Assembly: GCA_900541125.1 (NCBI GenBank)
Contig: UQIK01000007.1
Coordinates: 1-64,000, forward strand
Length of the DNA stretch: 64,000 nt
Direction of reading: 5' to 3'
Source of the DNA: an uncultured Collinsella sp.
GTDB taxonomy: Bacteria; Actinomycetota; Coriobacteriia; Coriobacteriales; Coriobacteriaceae
This document shows, piece after piece, positions 32,910 to 41,471 of the stretch. The position numbers were made by a program, and so were the translations under genes. Every line of letters starts with the position of its first letter. The first letter of the stretch is position 1. The notes beneath the pieces were generated by a model. It was not told the DNA's origin. It did no database searches and saw nothing but the letters and a program-made list of their open reading frames with translations.

Positions 32910-32913
32910 GCAT

Positions 32914-32948
32914 CAATGAGGCAAAGGGACTGTCCCTTTGCCTCATTG
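32914..32948. repeat. palindromic repeat, family B (perfect copy)
   Basis: CAATGAGGCAAAGGGAC and its exact complement face each other around one base. It fills the gap between two convergent stop codons (32907-32909 and 32950-32952) and could act as a two-way terminator. Confidence 0.85.
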
Positions 32949-32949
32949 T

Positions 32950-35463
32950 CTATAGGTAGCGGCCAGTAACGCTCTTGGGGCAGGCAGCGATATCCGCCGG
33001 CGTGCCGGCGCAGACGACTTGCCCGCCGGCATCGCCACCGCCCGGGCCCATGTCGATCACGTAATCGGCGTTACGGATAAGGTCGAGATCGTGTTCGATC
33101 ACGATAACCGTGGCGCCCTTGGCAACAAGGCCGTCGAACACACTCAGCAACACCTGAACATCGAGCGGATGTAGGCCGATCGTAGGCTCGTCGAACACGA
33201 ATACGGCATCGTCCTGCACGCGTCCCATCTCGCTCGCAAGCTTAAGGCGCTGCGCCTCGCCGCCCGAAAGCGCCGGCGTAGGCTCACCAAGCGTGAGATA
33301 ACCCAATCCCAGGTCGTGCAAGGTCTGCAAGCGCGTCTGAACTTTCTTGAGTCCCACCGTGGCGTCGATGGCCTCGTCCACACTCATATCCATGAGCTGC
33401 GGCAACGTAAGCAGACTCCCGTCCTTGCCCTCGCGATGGATATGCGAAGCCGCGTCTGCATAACGCGAACCACGACATGCCGGGCAGACAATCTCGACGT
33501 CGGGCAGAAACTGCACGTCGAGCGATATCGAGCCCGTGCCATCGCACGTAGGGCAGCGCAAGGCGCCAGTGTTGTAGCTAAAGGCACCCGCCTTGTAGCC
33601 GGCTGCCTTGGCCTCGGGCGTACGGGCGAAGGCGCGGCGCAGCTCATCATGGATGTCGGCATAGGTCGCTACCGTCGAGCGCACATTGGCGCCGATGGGC
33701 GTGGCGTCAATCAGGTTTGCGCGTGCGATACCCTCGGCGTCGATCCAGCGCACGTGGCTTGGCAGGCGCTCGCCAGCTGCCTGCGCCTTAAGTGCCGGGA
33801 TGAGCGTCTCGAGCACCAACGTCGTCTTACCCGAACCCGAAACGCCCGTCACCGCAACGAGACGGCCGCGCGGGATATCGACTTCAAGCGGCTTGACGGT
33901 ATGGATGGCATCAGTTGCCATGCGGATTTGGCCCTGGTCGAACATTTCCTCGTCAGTCACCTGCGGGCGCAAGCGCTTGGGGTCTGCGCGCAAAAACGGG
34001 GCGATGCGGCTGCCCTGCGATTGTTCGACCTCGTCCACCGTACCTGCAGCGATCACTTTACCGCCGCCCGCTCCGGCAACGGGGCCCATCTCGACCAGAT
34101 AGTCGGCTTCCGCCAGCACGCGTGTGTCGTGGTCGACAACGACCACGGTGTTGCCGTCGCCTACCAGGTCGCGCATCACGCCTACCAGGCCGTCGACATT
34201 GGCAGGATGCAAGCCAATCGAGGGCTCGTCCAGCACATAGAGCACGCCCGTCGATCGGTTACGCACCACGCGAGCAAGCTGCACGCGCTGGCGCTCGCCC
34301 GTGGAAAGCGTGGCGCCGGCGCGGTCGAGCGAAAGGTAATCGAGGCCCAGGTCGACCAAGCGACGGGCCGCACTCAAAAACGATTCGCAGATATCCGTCG
34401 CCATGGGCTGCATCTCGGCCGGCAAGGATGTGGGCACCCCGCGCACCCACTCAATCGCATCACCAAGCGTCATGGCCGCGGCCTGTGCCAGATTGATACC
34501 GCGCACCTGGGGCTGGCGCGCAGCCTCGGAAAGACGCGTGCCACCACAGTCACGGCATGGCCTCTCGCACAAAAAGCGAGCTACACGCTTAAGCCCCTTA
34601 TCGTCCTTAACCTTGGCGAGCGCATTCTCGACGGTATAGACGGCGTTGTAGTAGGTAAAGTCGAGTGGCGTAGCGCCCTCACCGTTTTTGGGGACGTAGA
34701 GAATGTGCTTCTTAACCGCCGGACCATGAAACACGATGTCGCGCTCTTGAGGCGTGAGCTGGTTAAACGGCACGTCGGTGCGCACGCCCATCTCGCCTGC
34801 CACCTGCTTCATCAGATCCCACATGAGCGTACCCCAGGGAAGGACCGCGCCTTCGTTGATAGTCTTTGACTCGTCGGGCACCAGGCTCGCCTCGTCCACC
34901 TCGCGCATGACACCGGTGCCGCCGCAGGTGGGACATGCGCCGCCGCTGTTAAACGCAAGGTCCTCAGCGCTCGGCGCGTAGAATTCGCGGCCGCACGCAG
35001 GGCACGTGAGCGACAGGCCTGCGGCAACGTTAAGGCTCGGCTCCACGCGCGCCCCGCAGTGCGGGCACACGTGATGGGCGCAGCGGCTAAAGAGCAGGCG
35101 CAGGCTGTTGTTGAGCTCGGTCATGGTGCCAAAGGTGGAACGCACGCCCGGCACGCTGGGGCGCTGATGCAATGCGAGCGCCGCCGGCACGTGCAGCACC
35201 TCATCCACCTGAGCATGCTCGGCTTGCGTCAGACGACGTCGAGTATAGGTGCTGAGCGCCTCCAAGTAGCGACGCGAGCCCTCGGCATAAAGGACCCCCA
35301 GCGCCAGCGAGCTCTTGCCCGAACCCGACACGCCGGCAATACCCACGAGCCTTCCCAGCGGAATATCGATATCGATGTCCTTGAGGTTATGGACACGCGC
35401 GCCACGCACCTCGATAGCCTGCGGGCTCATCTTCTGTTCCGTCACCTTTATCACCCTACTCAT
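32950..35463 (-). CDS. UvrA2-like ABC ATPase lacking the UvrB-binding domain
   Basis: This 837-residue tandem ABC ATPase of the UvrA family has GVSGSGKSS and GVSGSGKTT as Walker A motifs, the signatures STGERQRVQ and SGGEAQRLK, and zinc-finger pairs (CPHC/CPAC, CPTCGGTG, CRDCGG, CPTCDGTG/CPAC). After the first Walker A it passes from LLFSRCAHHVCPHC to zinc-finger sequence without the region that binds UvrB in true UvrA, which fits its short length (UvrA is about 940). Such UvrA2 proteins are linked to tolerance of DNA-binding drugs. It overlaps the upstream ATPase gene by 8 nt. The start is uncertain: ATG 35463 lacks a ribosome site and ATG 35430 also fits. Confidence 0.88.
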   Translation of the reverse strand: MSRVIKVTEQKMSPQAIEVRGARVHNLKDIDIDIPLGRLVGIAGVSGSGKSSLALGVLYAEGSRRYLEALSTYTRRRLTQAEHAQVDEVLHVPAALALHQRPSVPGVRSTFGTMTELNNSLRLLFSRCAHHVCPHCGARVEPSLNVAAGLSLTCPACGREFYAPSAEDLAFNSGGACPTCGGTGVMREVDEASLVPDESKTINEGAVLPWGTLMWDLMKQVAGEMGVRTDVPFNQLTPQERDIVFHGPAVKKHILYVPKNGEGATPLDFTYYNAVYTVENALAKVKDDKGLKRVARFLCERPCRDCGGTRLSEAARQPQVRGINLAQAAAMTLGDAIEWVRGVPTSLPAEMQPMATDICESFLSAARRLVDLGLDYLSLDRAGATLSTGERQRVQLARVVRNRSTGVLYVLDEPSIGLHPANVDGLVGVMRDLVGDGNTVVVVDHDTRVLAEADYLVEMGPVAGAGGGKVIAAGTVDEVEQSQGSRIAPFLRADPKRLRPQVTDEEMFDQGQIRMATDAIHTVKPLEVDIPRGRLVAVTGVSGSGKTTLVLETLIPALKAQAAGERLPSHVRWIDAEGIARANLIDATPIGANVRSTVATYADIHDELRRAFARTPEAKAAGYKAGAFSYNTGALRCPTCDGTGSISLDVQFLPDVEIVCPACRGSRYADAASHIHREGKDGSLLTLPQLMDMSVDEAIDATVGLKKVQTRLQTLHDLGLGYLTLGEPTPALSGGEAQRLKLASEMGRVQDDAVFVFDEPTIGLHPLDVQVLLSVFDGLVAKGATVIVIEHDLDLIRNADYVIDMGPGGGDAGGQVVCAGTPADIAACPKSVTGRYL

Positions 35464-36574
35464 GCCATAAAACGCAATCGCGAATGTACACGCCCAGCAT
35501 GGGCACGGTAAACCGGACGAGACCGTATCCGGCGGCCTCGATGACGCGCTCGCGAATCAGGCTTGCGCGATATTTACTCGCCCAACTCTGGGTGCGATCG
35601 CAACGCTCAATGATATCCGCCATGCGCGTCGGCTTACCCTCGTCAGCAGCCATGGCCTCGATAAAGAGGCGCTGTGGACTGCGCAGCCCGTAATATAGAG
35701 GCGCGTCAACCGCTTCGTAGAACTCGGAGACGGCATCGGCGTAGCCAGCCTCGACATCGCACGCTTCAATGACCCGCGAGTCACGCCGGACAGCAGAGCG
35801 CCACATGTAATATCCCACGAGCTGAACCATATAGGGATGTCCCATGCTCTTGTGTGCCGCAAGGTCCGCCGTCTCCGCATCAACGCAAAGACCAGCGCCT
35901 TTGACCGTCTGGATATATGAATCGCGCACTTTGGGCAAAGAAATCGCCCCCAGCGTACGCTGCTGGGCGCGGCGCAAAAACGTCACGCTCGGCTCTTCGA
36001 GCAGGTCGTCAACCATACTGGGCAAGCCGGCGAACACCAGCGCAAGACCGCGCTGGTCGCTATCGGGCAATCCCGTATTATCCTGATCTCCGAGCACTTG
36101 CTGATAGAGAACGGCAAGAGCCGCCAGCTCCTCGATAGACGCCGATTGAGCCTCGTCAATCGCAAACAGTATGCCCTTGCCTGGACCGAGCTTCTTGAGG
36201 CGCTCGTTGACCAGCCCTCGCAACGTCTCGCCCTTTGCTCGCGCCGCCTCGACCGACATCCGGCCAAACGACGGACCGAACTCCATTGACGTCACAATGG
36301 GTTTATTCGAGCGAAGCGCATCGACCAAGCGGTCGCATAAGCCAAGCGAAGCGGAATCGGAGACAACCGCCCATCCGCGCTCATTGGCTAGACGTTGCAG
36401 CTCCCGCAGGAGAACCGTCTTGCCGCAGCCACGGTTTCCCGTAATGAGCATGAGCCTGCCCGGCGCTCCGGCGCCGTTATCGAGCCCTTCCTCGAAATCT
36501 TCGATGACCGACTCTCGACCGATGAGTATCGGAGGCCGCTTGCCTGCCGTTGGCTTAAAGGGATTTGGATTCAT
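35456..36574 (-). CDS. AAA-type ATPase with C-terminal winged helix (copy 2)
   Basis: This 372-residue paralogue of the ATPase at 31809-32909 shares the N-terminal NPFxPxxG...GR pattern (NPFKPTAGKRPPILIGR). It has Walker A GNRGCGKT (46-53), Walker B ILFAIDE (135-141), VFAGLPSMVDDLLEEPSVTFLRRA in place of the other copy's AGLP-FLRRA stretch, and a C-terminal winged-helix-like end. ATG 36574 follows GAGGAGG. The stop overlaps the UvrA2-like start, so the two are translationally coupled. Three phased TTATACC repeats precede the gene. The role is unknown; it may regulate itself and the UvrA2-like protein. Confidence 0.78.
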   Translation of the reverse strand: MNPNPFKPTAGKRPPILIGRESVIEDFEEGLDNGAGAPGRLMLITGNRGCGKTVLLRELQRLANERGWAVVSDSASLGLCDRLVDALRSNKPIVTSMEFGPSFGRMSVEAARAKGETLRGLVNERLKKLGPGKGILFAIDEAQSASIEELAALAVLYQQVLGDQDNTGLPDSDQRGLALVFAGLPSMVDDLLEEPSVTFLRRAQQRTLGAISLPKVRDSYIQTVKGAGLCVDAETADLAAHKSMGHPYMVQLVGYYMWRSAVRRDSRVIEACDVEAGYADAVSEFYEAVDAPLYYGLRSPQRLFIEAMAADEGKPTRMADIIERCDRTQSWASKYRASLIRERVIEAAGYGLVRFTVPMLGVYIRDCVLWHE

Positions 36575-36609
36575 GTCGGCCTCCTCGGATTGGCAAACCC
36601 TGGCAATAG

Positions 36610-36636
36610 TTATACCAACTTATACCGAGTTATACC
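36610..36636. promoter_or_regulatory. three direct repeats with 10-bp period (candidate operator)
   Basis: TTATACC starts at 36610, 36620 and 36630, one helical turn apart, 36 nt upstream of the second ATPase gene. The minus-strand reading GGTATAAC could overlap a -10 box. The sequence differs from the repeats before copy 1, but the triple, helically phased layout is the same. Confidence 0.62.
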
Positions 36637-36641
36637 AATAG

Positions 36642-36674
36642 CATGTGACAAAGGAGCTGTCCCTTTGTCACATG
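36642..36674. repeat. palindromic repeat, family B (third copy)
   Basis: CATGTGACAAAGG and CCTTTGTCACATG face each other around AGCTGTC. It lies between the TetM-like gene and the ATPase gene; the right arm contains the TetM-like stop codon (36668-36670). Confidence 0.8.
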
Positions 36675-38671
36675 TGGCCGAAAAACTCGGCGTCTGCTGC
36701 TCGCCAGGGGCGAAAGGTGGCGGGATCGATCTTTACGTGCGCCGCAGCGGGTACGTCGTGCCACTTGACGGTGTAGCCAGCGCCGTGAGAGCAAAAGACC
36801 GAGTCAGGCGTGTTGGGCAGATCGGCCTCGGGCTCGTAGGCGGCCGCCTCGATGACACGCTCGGCATCATGGCAAGCCGCATAACCGGCGAACTCTAGGT
36901 ACAGATGTCCGCGACCGCTCGTGTAGGCAGCTACCTCCAGGGCATAGTCCTGCACCTCGGATGCCGGCACGCGACCCACAAGCTTCGCCCGATCTCCCGC
37001 CATCGTCGGCGGCTCGTACTCGGCACCCATGCGCGTGGCGTCTGAGAGCGCCCGACCCACGCACTCCCCCGGCACCTCGAGCTCAAAGCGATACCACGGC
37101 TCCAACAGCACCGCCGCGCCGGCCTCACGCGCCTGCATCAAACCCTGGCGAATCGCGCGGTACGTGGCCTGGCGAAAATCGCCGCCCTCGGTGTGCTTGG
37201 CATGCGCACGGCCGCCCGTGAGCGTAATGCGCACATCGGTGATGGGCGAGCCGGTCAGCACGCCCAGGTGATCGCGCTCCATGGCGTTGGTGAGTGCCAA
37301 ACGCTGCCAGTTAAGATCGAGCTCGTCGGTCGAGGTCACAGTGCCAAACTGCACGCCCGAGCCCGCTGGCAACGGCTCCAGGCGCAGATGCACCTCGGCA
37401 TAGTGGCGCAATGGCTCAAAGTGCCCCACGCCCTCGACCGGCTGCGAAATGGTCTCCTTATAGAGAATGCCGCCGGGCTCAAACGCAATCGAAAGGCCAA
37501 AGCGATCGGCCAACACCCGCTGCACGACCTCGAGTTGCACGGCGCCCATCAACTGCAAATGAATCTGCTCAAGATGCGTATTCCAGCTTACGCCGAGCAT
37601 GGGGTCTTCGTCCGCCAGCTCAGTCAGTGCTTTGAACACCGCGTGGACATCGTGTTCGCCCGGAAGCACCGTATAGGTGAGAACTGGCGCAATGACGGGC
37701 GCATCGCCCGCGGGCTCCGCGCCTAGGGCGTCCCCTGGGCGAACGTGTGCAAGACCCGTCACGGCACAAATACCGCCAGCAGCAACTTCTTGGGCAAGCT
37801 CATACTTCTCGCCGTTATAGATGCGTACCTGATCGACCTTCTGCTCCCATGCCTCGGCACCGGAACGTCCGGCAATCATCTGCTTGGCATGCAGCGTGCC
37901 GCCGGTCACCTTAACCCATGCCAAGCGCTCGCCGCGATCCCCGCGGCTGACACGATAGACGCGCGCGGCAAACTCCGGGAGACACGCCTGTTCACGCATC
38001 AGCGCGCATATACCATCCAGCAGCTCGTCCACACCTCGGTCCTTGAGCGCCGAGCCAGCAAAGCAGGGAAAGAGCTTGCGCTCGGCAACCATGCGCGACA
38101 GCGTTGCGACAGAAAGCTCACCCGCCTCAAGAAACTCCTCGAGCGCCGACTCGTCCAACGCGGCAGCGTCTTCCTGAACGGCACCGCCCGTCAGCAGTTC
38201 GTTGGCATCCAGGCAGCCCTCGGAAAGACGTTGCCCAAGCTGCGCCAGCAAAACATCGCGGCCGGGATTCTCCAAATCGATCTTGTTGATAAAGATGAAC
38301 GTCGGGATGTCATAGCGCGCAAGCAGGCGCCACAGGGTTTCGGTGTGCCCCTGCACGCCATCGTTGGCGCCCACAACCAAAATCGCGTAGTCGAGTGCGC
38401 GCAGCGTGCGCTCCGCCTCGGCAGAAAAATCGACGTGGCCGGGCGCATCCACGAGCATGACGTGGGTATCGCCGTGGTCGAACACGGCCTGCGACGAGAA
38501 AATCGTAATGCCGCGCTCGCGCTCAATCTCGTTCGTATCCAGGTGCGAATCGCCATCGTCCACGCGGCCGCGCTTGCGAATGCGACCCGCGTTGAACAGC
38601 ATGGCCTCGGCCAGCGTGGTCTTGCCGGCATCGACATGCGCCAAGATTCCAACGACCGCTTGCTTCGACAT
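36668..38671 (-). CDS. TetM/EF-G-like ribosomal protection GTPase
   Basis: This 667-residue translational GTPase has G1 AHVDAGKT (11-18), ERERGIT (G2), DAPGH (G3) and NKID (G4), with EF-G domains II to V and a C-terminal CSHGAGYTVKWHDVP comparable to the Tet(M) end. Tet(M)-type proteins displace tetracycline from the ribosome. Identity to classical Tet proteins looks moderate, so this may be a chromosomal relative with another antibiotic or a housekeeping role. ATG 38671 follows AGAGGAG. The last codons (FGHM) and stop run into a family B palindrome. The genes downstream on this strand are the ATPase and UvrA2-like genes. Confidence 0.85.
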   Translation of the reverse strand: MSKQAVVGILAHVDAGKTTLAEAMLFNAGRIRKRGRVDDGDSHLDTNEIERERGITIFSSQAVFDHGDTHVMLVDAPGHVDFSAEAERTLRALDYAILVVGANDGVQGHTETLWRLLARYDIPTFIFINKIDLENPGRDVLLAQLGQRLSEGCLDANELLTGGAVQEDAAALDESALEEFLEAGELSVATLSRMVAERKLFPCFAGSALKDRGVDELLDGICALMREQACLPEFAARVYRVSRGDRGERLAWVKVTGGTLHAKQMIAGRSGAEAWEQKVDQVRIYNGEKYELAQEVAAGGICAVTGLAHVRPGDALGAEPAGDAPVIAPVLTYTVLPGEHDVHAVFKALTELADEDPMLGVSWNTHLEQIHLQLMGAVQLEVVQRVLADRFGLSIAFEPGGILYKETISQPVEGVGHFEPLRHYAEVHLRLEPLPAGSGVQFGTVTSTDELDLNWQRLALTNAMERDHLGVLTGSPITDVRITLTGGRAHAKHTEGGDFRQATYRAIRQGLMQAREAGAAVLLEPWYRFELEVPGECVGRALSDATRMGAEYEPPTMAGDRAKLVGRVPASEVQDYALEVAAYTSGRGHLYLEFAGYAACHDAERVIEAAAYEPEADLPNTPDSVFCSHGAGYTVKWHDVPAAAHVKIDPATFRPWRAADAEFFGHM

Positions 38672-38865
38672 GGCTCTCCTCTTATTACAAGCCCATCGCA
38701 CGCGGCAACGGGCGTTCACGCTCCACACTGGATGATACAATTTACGGGCCGGCGGGCGAAGCGGGCCCTATCCCCCGACCGAGCTCATCGCCCCGCGTTG
38801 CCGCGCGGCGATTTTCGTAGGTTCGCGCCTTGCGAAAGCCGGCTTGCAAAACAGCACAGCAACCA

Positions 38866-38891
38866 AAAATGGCCCCGCCCGGGGCCATTTT
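38866..38891. terminator. bidirectional terminator-like hairpin
   Basis: AAAATGGCCCC and GGGGCCATTTT pair around GCCC, with A- and T-runs. It lies in the 254-nt gap 38672-38925 upstream of the TetM-like gene and past the start of that unit, so it probably ends the GNAT transcript. The rest of the gap shows no gene. Confidence 0.8.
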
Positions 38892-38925
38892 CGTTCGCGC
38901 GCATTGCTGACACGAGCCCTTGCTC

Positions 38926-39417
38926 TTATGCCTCACGCAGCCAGTCAAACGCAACACGCGGCGTGCCGTCCGACACATGCACGACACCGGCACGCTCAAA
39001 CCCCGCTTTAATACTCGCGCCCTGCATGGGCAGGTTATCCCGGTGCGTATCGATGCGCAGGTGATCGGCACGCTCCTTGGCAAAGGCAAACATCGCAGCC
39101 GCGATACCGCGCACGGTGCCATCGGACGCCACACGGTGCAGCACGGCGTACGGAGTGTCGCTGCGCCATTGCCCGTCCTCAATTACGTCATAGCACTCGT
39201 CCGGCCCCGGCAAAAAGGCGAACGTCGCCACCACGCGACCGTCGAATTCGCACACGTAACTGCCACCAGCGGCAATATCAGCAGCCAGCTGCTCGGCAGA
39301 AGGCGTGCCCTCGGGCCACTGCGTGGCGTTGCCATGCGCGCGCATAAAGGCGCGGGCCGTGTCATAGATAGCCATGACGGCGGGAATGTCGGTATCGAGG
39401 GTTTTTCTGATCATCAC
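38926..39417 (-). CDS. GNAT-family N-acetyltransferase
   Basis: This 163-residue protein has the GNAT fold: an N-terminal IRKTLDTDIPAVMAIYDTARAFM, a central VVATFAFLPG strand, the acetyl-CoA region VASDGTVRGIAAAMFAFAKERADHLRIDTHRDN and a last-strand GFERAGVVHV. The acceptor substrate is unknown. GTG 39417 (GAGG 7 nt upstream) or the adjacent ATG 39414 is the start. It is divergent to the small zinc-protein gene at 39492. Confidence 0.85.
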   Translation of the reverse strand: MMIRKTLDTDIPAVMAIYDTARAFMRAHGNATQWPEGTPSAEQLAADIAAGGSYVCEFDGRVVATFAFLPGPDECYDVIEDGQWRSDTPYAVLHRVASDGTVRGIAAAMFAFAKERADHLRIDTHRDNLPMQGASIKAGFERAGVVHVSDGTPRVAFDWLREA

Positions 39418-39491
39418 GCGGCGACCTCACGTTTATTGGTATCACTTTGATTGAGCAATGATACCAACGTTTTGAGAAGGGCACGAAGCAG

Positions 39492-39788
39492 ATGGGGAGC
39501 AAAAAGCGAGCCGCTTGGTCAAAAGCCAAAAGCGAGTTTTTGGGCGCTGCCACGGGCGGCGATATGAGCGACCTGTTTGCGCGCGAGGACGAGCGCCGCG
39601 ACGCCCTAGACGCCGAGCGCGATGAAGCCTGGCGTTACAAGTCGTGCGAACGCAAAAACCGTTACGACACACGCGCCGAGGCCGAGGCAGTTATGGCCGA
39701 CTGCGAAAACCGCGGGCGGCGTGGTTTGGCCTGCTACAAATGCGAATACTGCGGCGGCTGGCACCTGACGTCGCACCCTTGGAAATAG
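39492..39788 (+). CDS. small zinc-ribbon-like protein, unknown function
   Basis: This 98-residue basic protein is unrecognised. Its C terminus has CYKCEYCGGWHLTSH, a C-x2-C-x2-C then H-x3-H arrangement that should bind zinc, preceded by a charged helical region with YDTRAEAEAVM. Comparable small proteins occur in phages and gut Actinobacteria, but I cannot name a family. The ribosome site (AGAAGGG) is 11 nt away. It is convergent to rsmJ. Confidence 0.65.
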   Translation: MGSKKRAAWSKAKSEFLGAATGGDMSDLFAREDERRDALDAERDEAWRYKSCERKNRYDTRAEAEAVMADCENRGRRGLACYKCEYCGGWHLTSHPWK

Positions 39789-39836
39789 GGACCGCATCGG
39801 CACGGCACTAGCGAAGCCCCGGTAATCGCACGCAAG

Positions 39837-40541
39837 CTACGGGCGCGGCGGCACCAACACATCGTAACGAACGGCCTTGCCCGCAAGCTGATAGCTCGGC
39901 TTAACGCCGGCAAGCAGTGGCCCCTTCACCGGCCGCTTGATAACGACCTTGCGCGGGTGCACCGCAAGCGCGGCTTCGACCAGCGTCTCCTCATCGGCGC
40001 ACGGCTGTTCCAGATGATGCAAGAGTTGGAACTTCTTTTTCACCGCCGCGCTCTTGGTGCGCCCGGGAAACATGGGGTCCAGATATACCACGTCGGGAGC
40101 CGCGAGCTCGCCCTGCCCGATCAGCTCAGCTGTATGGCGAAGGCCGGCAATGCTGTCCTCGCCCGCATGTAAGCGCATGCGGGCCACGGCTGTCGCAAGC
40201 GCCGGATCATCTGCCGCGCGATCCAGTGCATCCTTGAGGAGCGCCGCGATCACGCAATCCTGCTCATACAGATCGACGGTAAAACCCGCGGCTGCCAGCA
40301 GCAGGGAATCCTCGCCAAAGCCTGCCGTGGCATCAATCGCCCATGGGCGCTCGATGCCTTTTGCGCGCGCAGCCTTTACCAGCAGCTCTTGCTGCAGACG
40401 GCCCTGCTTGAGCCGTGGAAGCATGCGGCCGAAATCGGCGCGCAGCTCCATCGTGCCGTCGGTGAGCGTGAGGCCTTCGGACGTCCGCACGAGCTCGAGT
40501 CCAGCAGCCCGAGCAACAGCAATAGGATCGGCAACGCCCAT
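39837..40541 (-). CDS. rsmJ: 16S rRNA (guanine(1516)-N2)-methyltransferase
   Basis: RsmJ methylates G1516 of 16S rRNA using SAM. The 234-residue protein has the SAM loop DATAGFGEDSLLLAAAG and the catalytic signature YLDPMFPGRTKSAAVKKKF, which matches the E. coli YhiQ/RsmJ motif closely, then VVIKRPVKGP. ATG 40541 follows AAGGAG by 5 nt. RsmJ is best known from Gammaproteobacteria, so its presence in a high-GC Gram-positive is notable. It is a single-gene unit. Confidence 0.88.
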   Translation of the reverse strand: MGVADPIAVARAAGLELVRTSEGLTLTDGTMELRADFGRMLPRLKQGRLQQELLVKAARAKGIERPWAIDATAGFGEDSLLLAAAGFTVDLYEQDCVIAALLKDALDRAADDPALATAVARMRLHAGEDSIAGLRHTAELIGQGELAAPDVVYLDPMFPGRTKSAAVKKKFQLLHHLEQPCADEETLVEAALAVHPRKVVIKRPVKGPLLAGVKPSYQLAGKAVRYDVLVPPRP

Positions 40542-40605
40542 GGGCACTCCTTAGCATGTAAAACGAATACGTGGGGCGCCGTTCATGTCGGCACCCAACC
40601 GTCCG

Positions 40606-40749
40606 CTATTGTCCCACATGCGACATGGCCCACAGCATCCCGATGCAAAGCACCGCCATCAATCCCGTGCACACGGCAGCGATCACAGAATCACCCATGC
40701 GCCTTCCCAACGACCGCGGCTCGCGCACTTGCCCTGTTCCGTACATCAT
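40606..40749 (-). CDS. 47-residue single-pass membrane peptide
   Basis: A short frame with a strong ribosome site (AAGGAGGAG, 3-4 nt before ATG 40749) encodes 47 residues: a basic N terminus (MMYGTGQVREPRSLGRRMGD) and one hydrophobic helix (SVIAAVCTGLMAVLCIGMLW, residues 21-40), ending MSHVGQ. The basic-then-helix layout predicts the N terminus inside. There is no resemblance to a known toxin that I can defend. It is divergent to the membrane protein gene at 40979. Confidence 0.6.
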   Translation of the reverse strand: MMYGTGQVREPRSLGRRMGDSVIAAVCTGLMAVLCIGMLWAMSHVGQ

Positions 40750-40978
40750 GGCTCCTCCTTGAGACCTGCTCCTTGTTACGGCCTCATCATCTCAGCGCCG
40801 CACATGAGCTGCCATCGATTTGCCTTACAGCTGGCTTTCCTTTTTGAAAGATTGCCCCGCACAGACGAGAAGCGCTTTCTGACACACACGCCGTCACGTT
40901 GAACTACAATGTGCTTCACGATATGTGCAGCATATGGGACGCGCCAGACTGGCAGCGCCCGCATTGAAAGGACTACCT

Positions 40979-41380
40979 ATGAGCGCCGCGCGCAAGACAC
41001 TCAAAATCCTTGCCCTCATCTATTTTGTTTTGGGCATCGCCAACCTCGTCACTGGAATCGCCGGCGTCGCGACCGGCGGCCTCGATTCCACGTACGGGTC
41101 GAACGCCATGCTCGCCGCGGTCGTGATTATCGCCAAGGGCCTCGTCGATCTTGCCGCAGGTGTTGCGGGCATCAAGGGTGCCAACAAGCCTTCGCAGGTA
41201 GACGGTGCGTTTAAGCTCGGTATTGTTGCCGCGGTCGCCACGCTTGCCAAGGCGGTTCTCACGCTTCCCGCGTTTGGCGGTGACGCCATCAACTATGGCG
41301 CCTTTGTCATCGTGGTGTACGACCTGTTCTTTGTTCAGCAGGCACACGCCGTTAAGGCCGAGAACAAGGACCGCCTGTAA
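40979..41380 (+). CDS. small integral membrane protein, about four helices
   Basis: This 133-residue protein is unrecognised. It has four hydrophobic stretches (about 8-28, 43-65, 77-97, 103-123), glycine and alanine rich, with short polar loops (LDSTYGSN, KGANKPSQVD) and a charged C terminus. ATG 40979 follows AAAGGAC. It has no catalytic signatures. A terminator follows at 41419-41454. Confidence 0.75.
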   Translation: MSAARKTLKILALIYFVLGIANLVTGIAGVATGGLDSTYGSNAMLAAVVIIAKGLVDLAAGVAGIKGANKPSQVDGAFKLGIVAAVATLAKAVLTLPAFGGDAINYGAFVIVVYDLFFVQQAHAVKAENKDRL

Positions 41381-41418
41381 GCGCTCGCTTCTCATAACCT
41401 CTGCAGCCAAGCAACTAA

Positions 41419-41454
41419 AAAGGGCCGATCGCGCATCTCCGCGGTCGGCCCTTT
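41419..41454 (+). terminator. terminator of the small membrane protein gene
   Basis: AAAGGGCCGA and TCGGCCCTTT form a 10-bp stem with an inner CGCG pairing, followed by ACGTTT. Confidence 0.82.
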
Positions 41455-41471
41455 ACGTTTGCCCAGATAAA

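Noticed and set aside
33316..34869. Long open frame opposite the UvrA2-like gene
   Set aside because: It lacks family motifs and is explained by codon use of the real gene.
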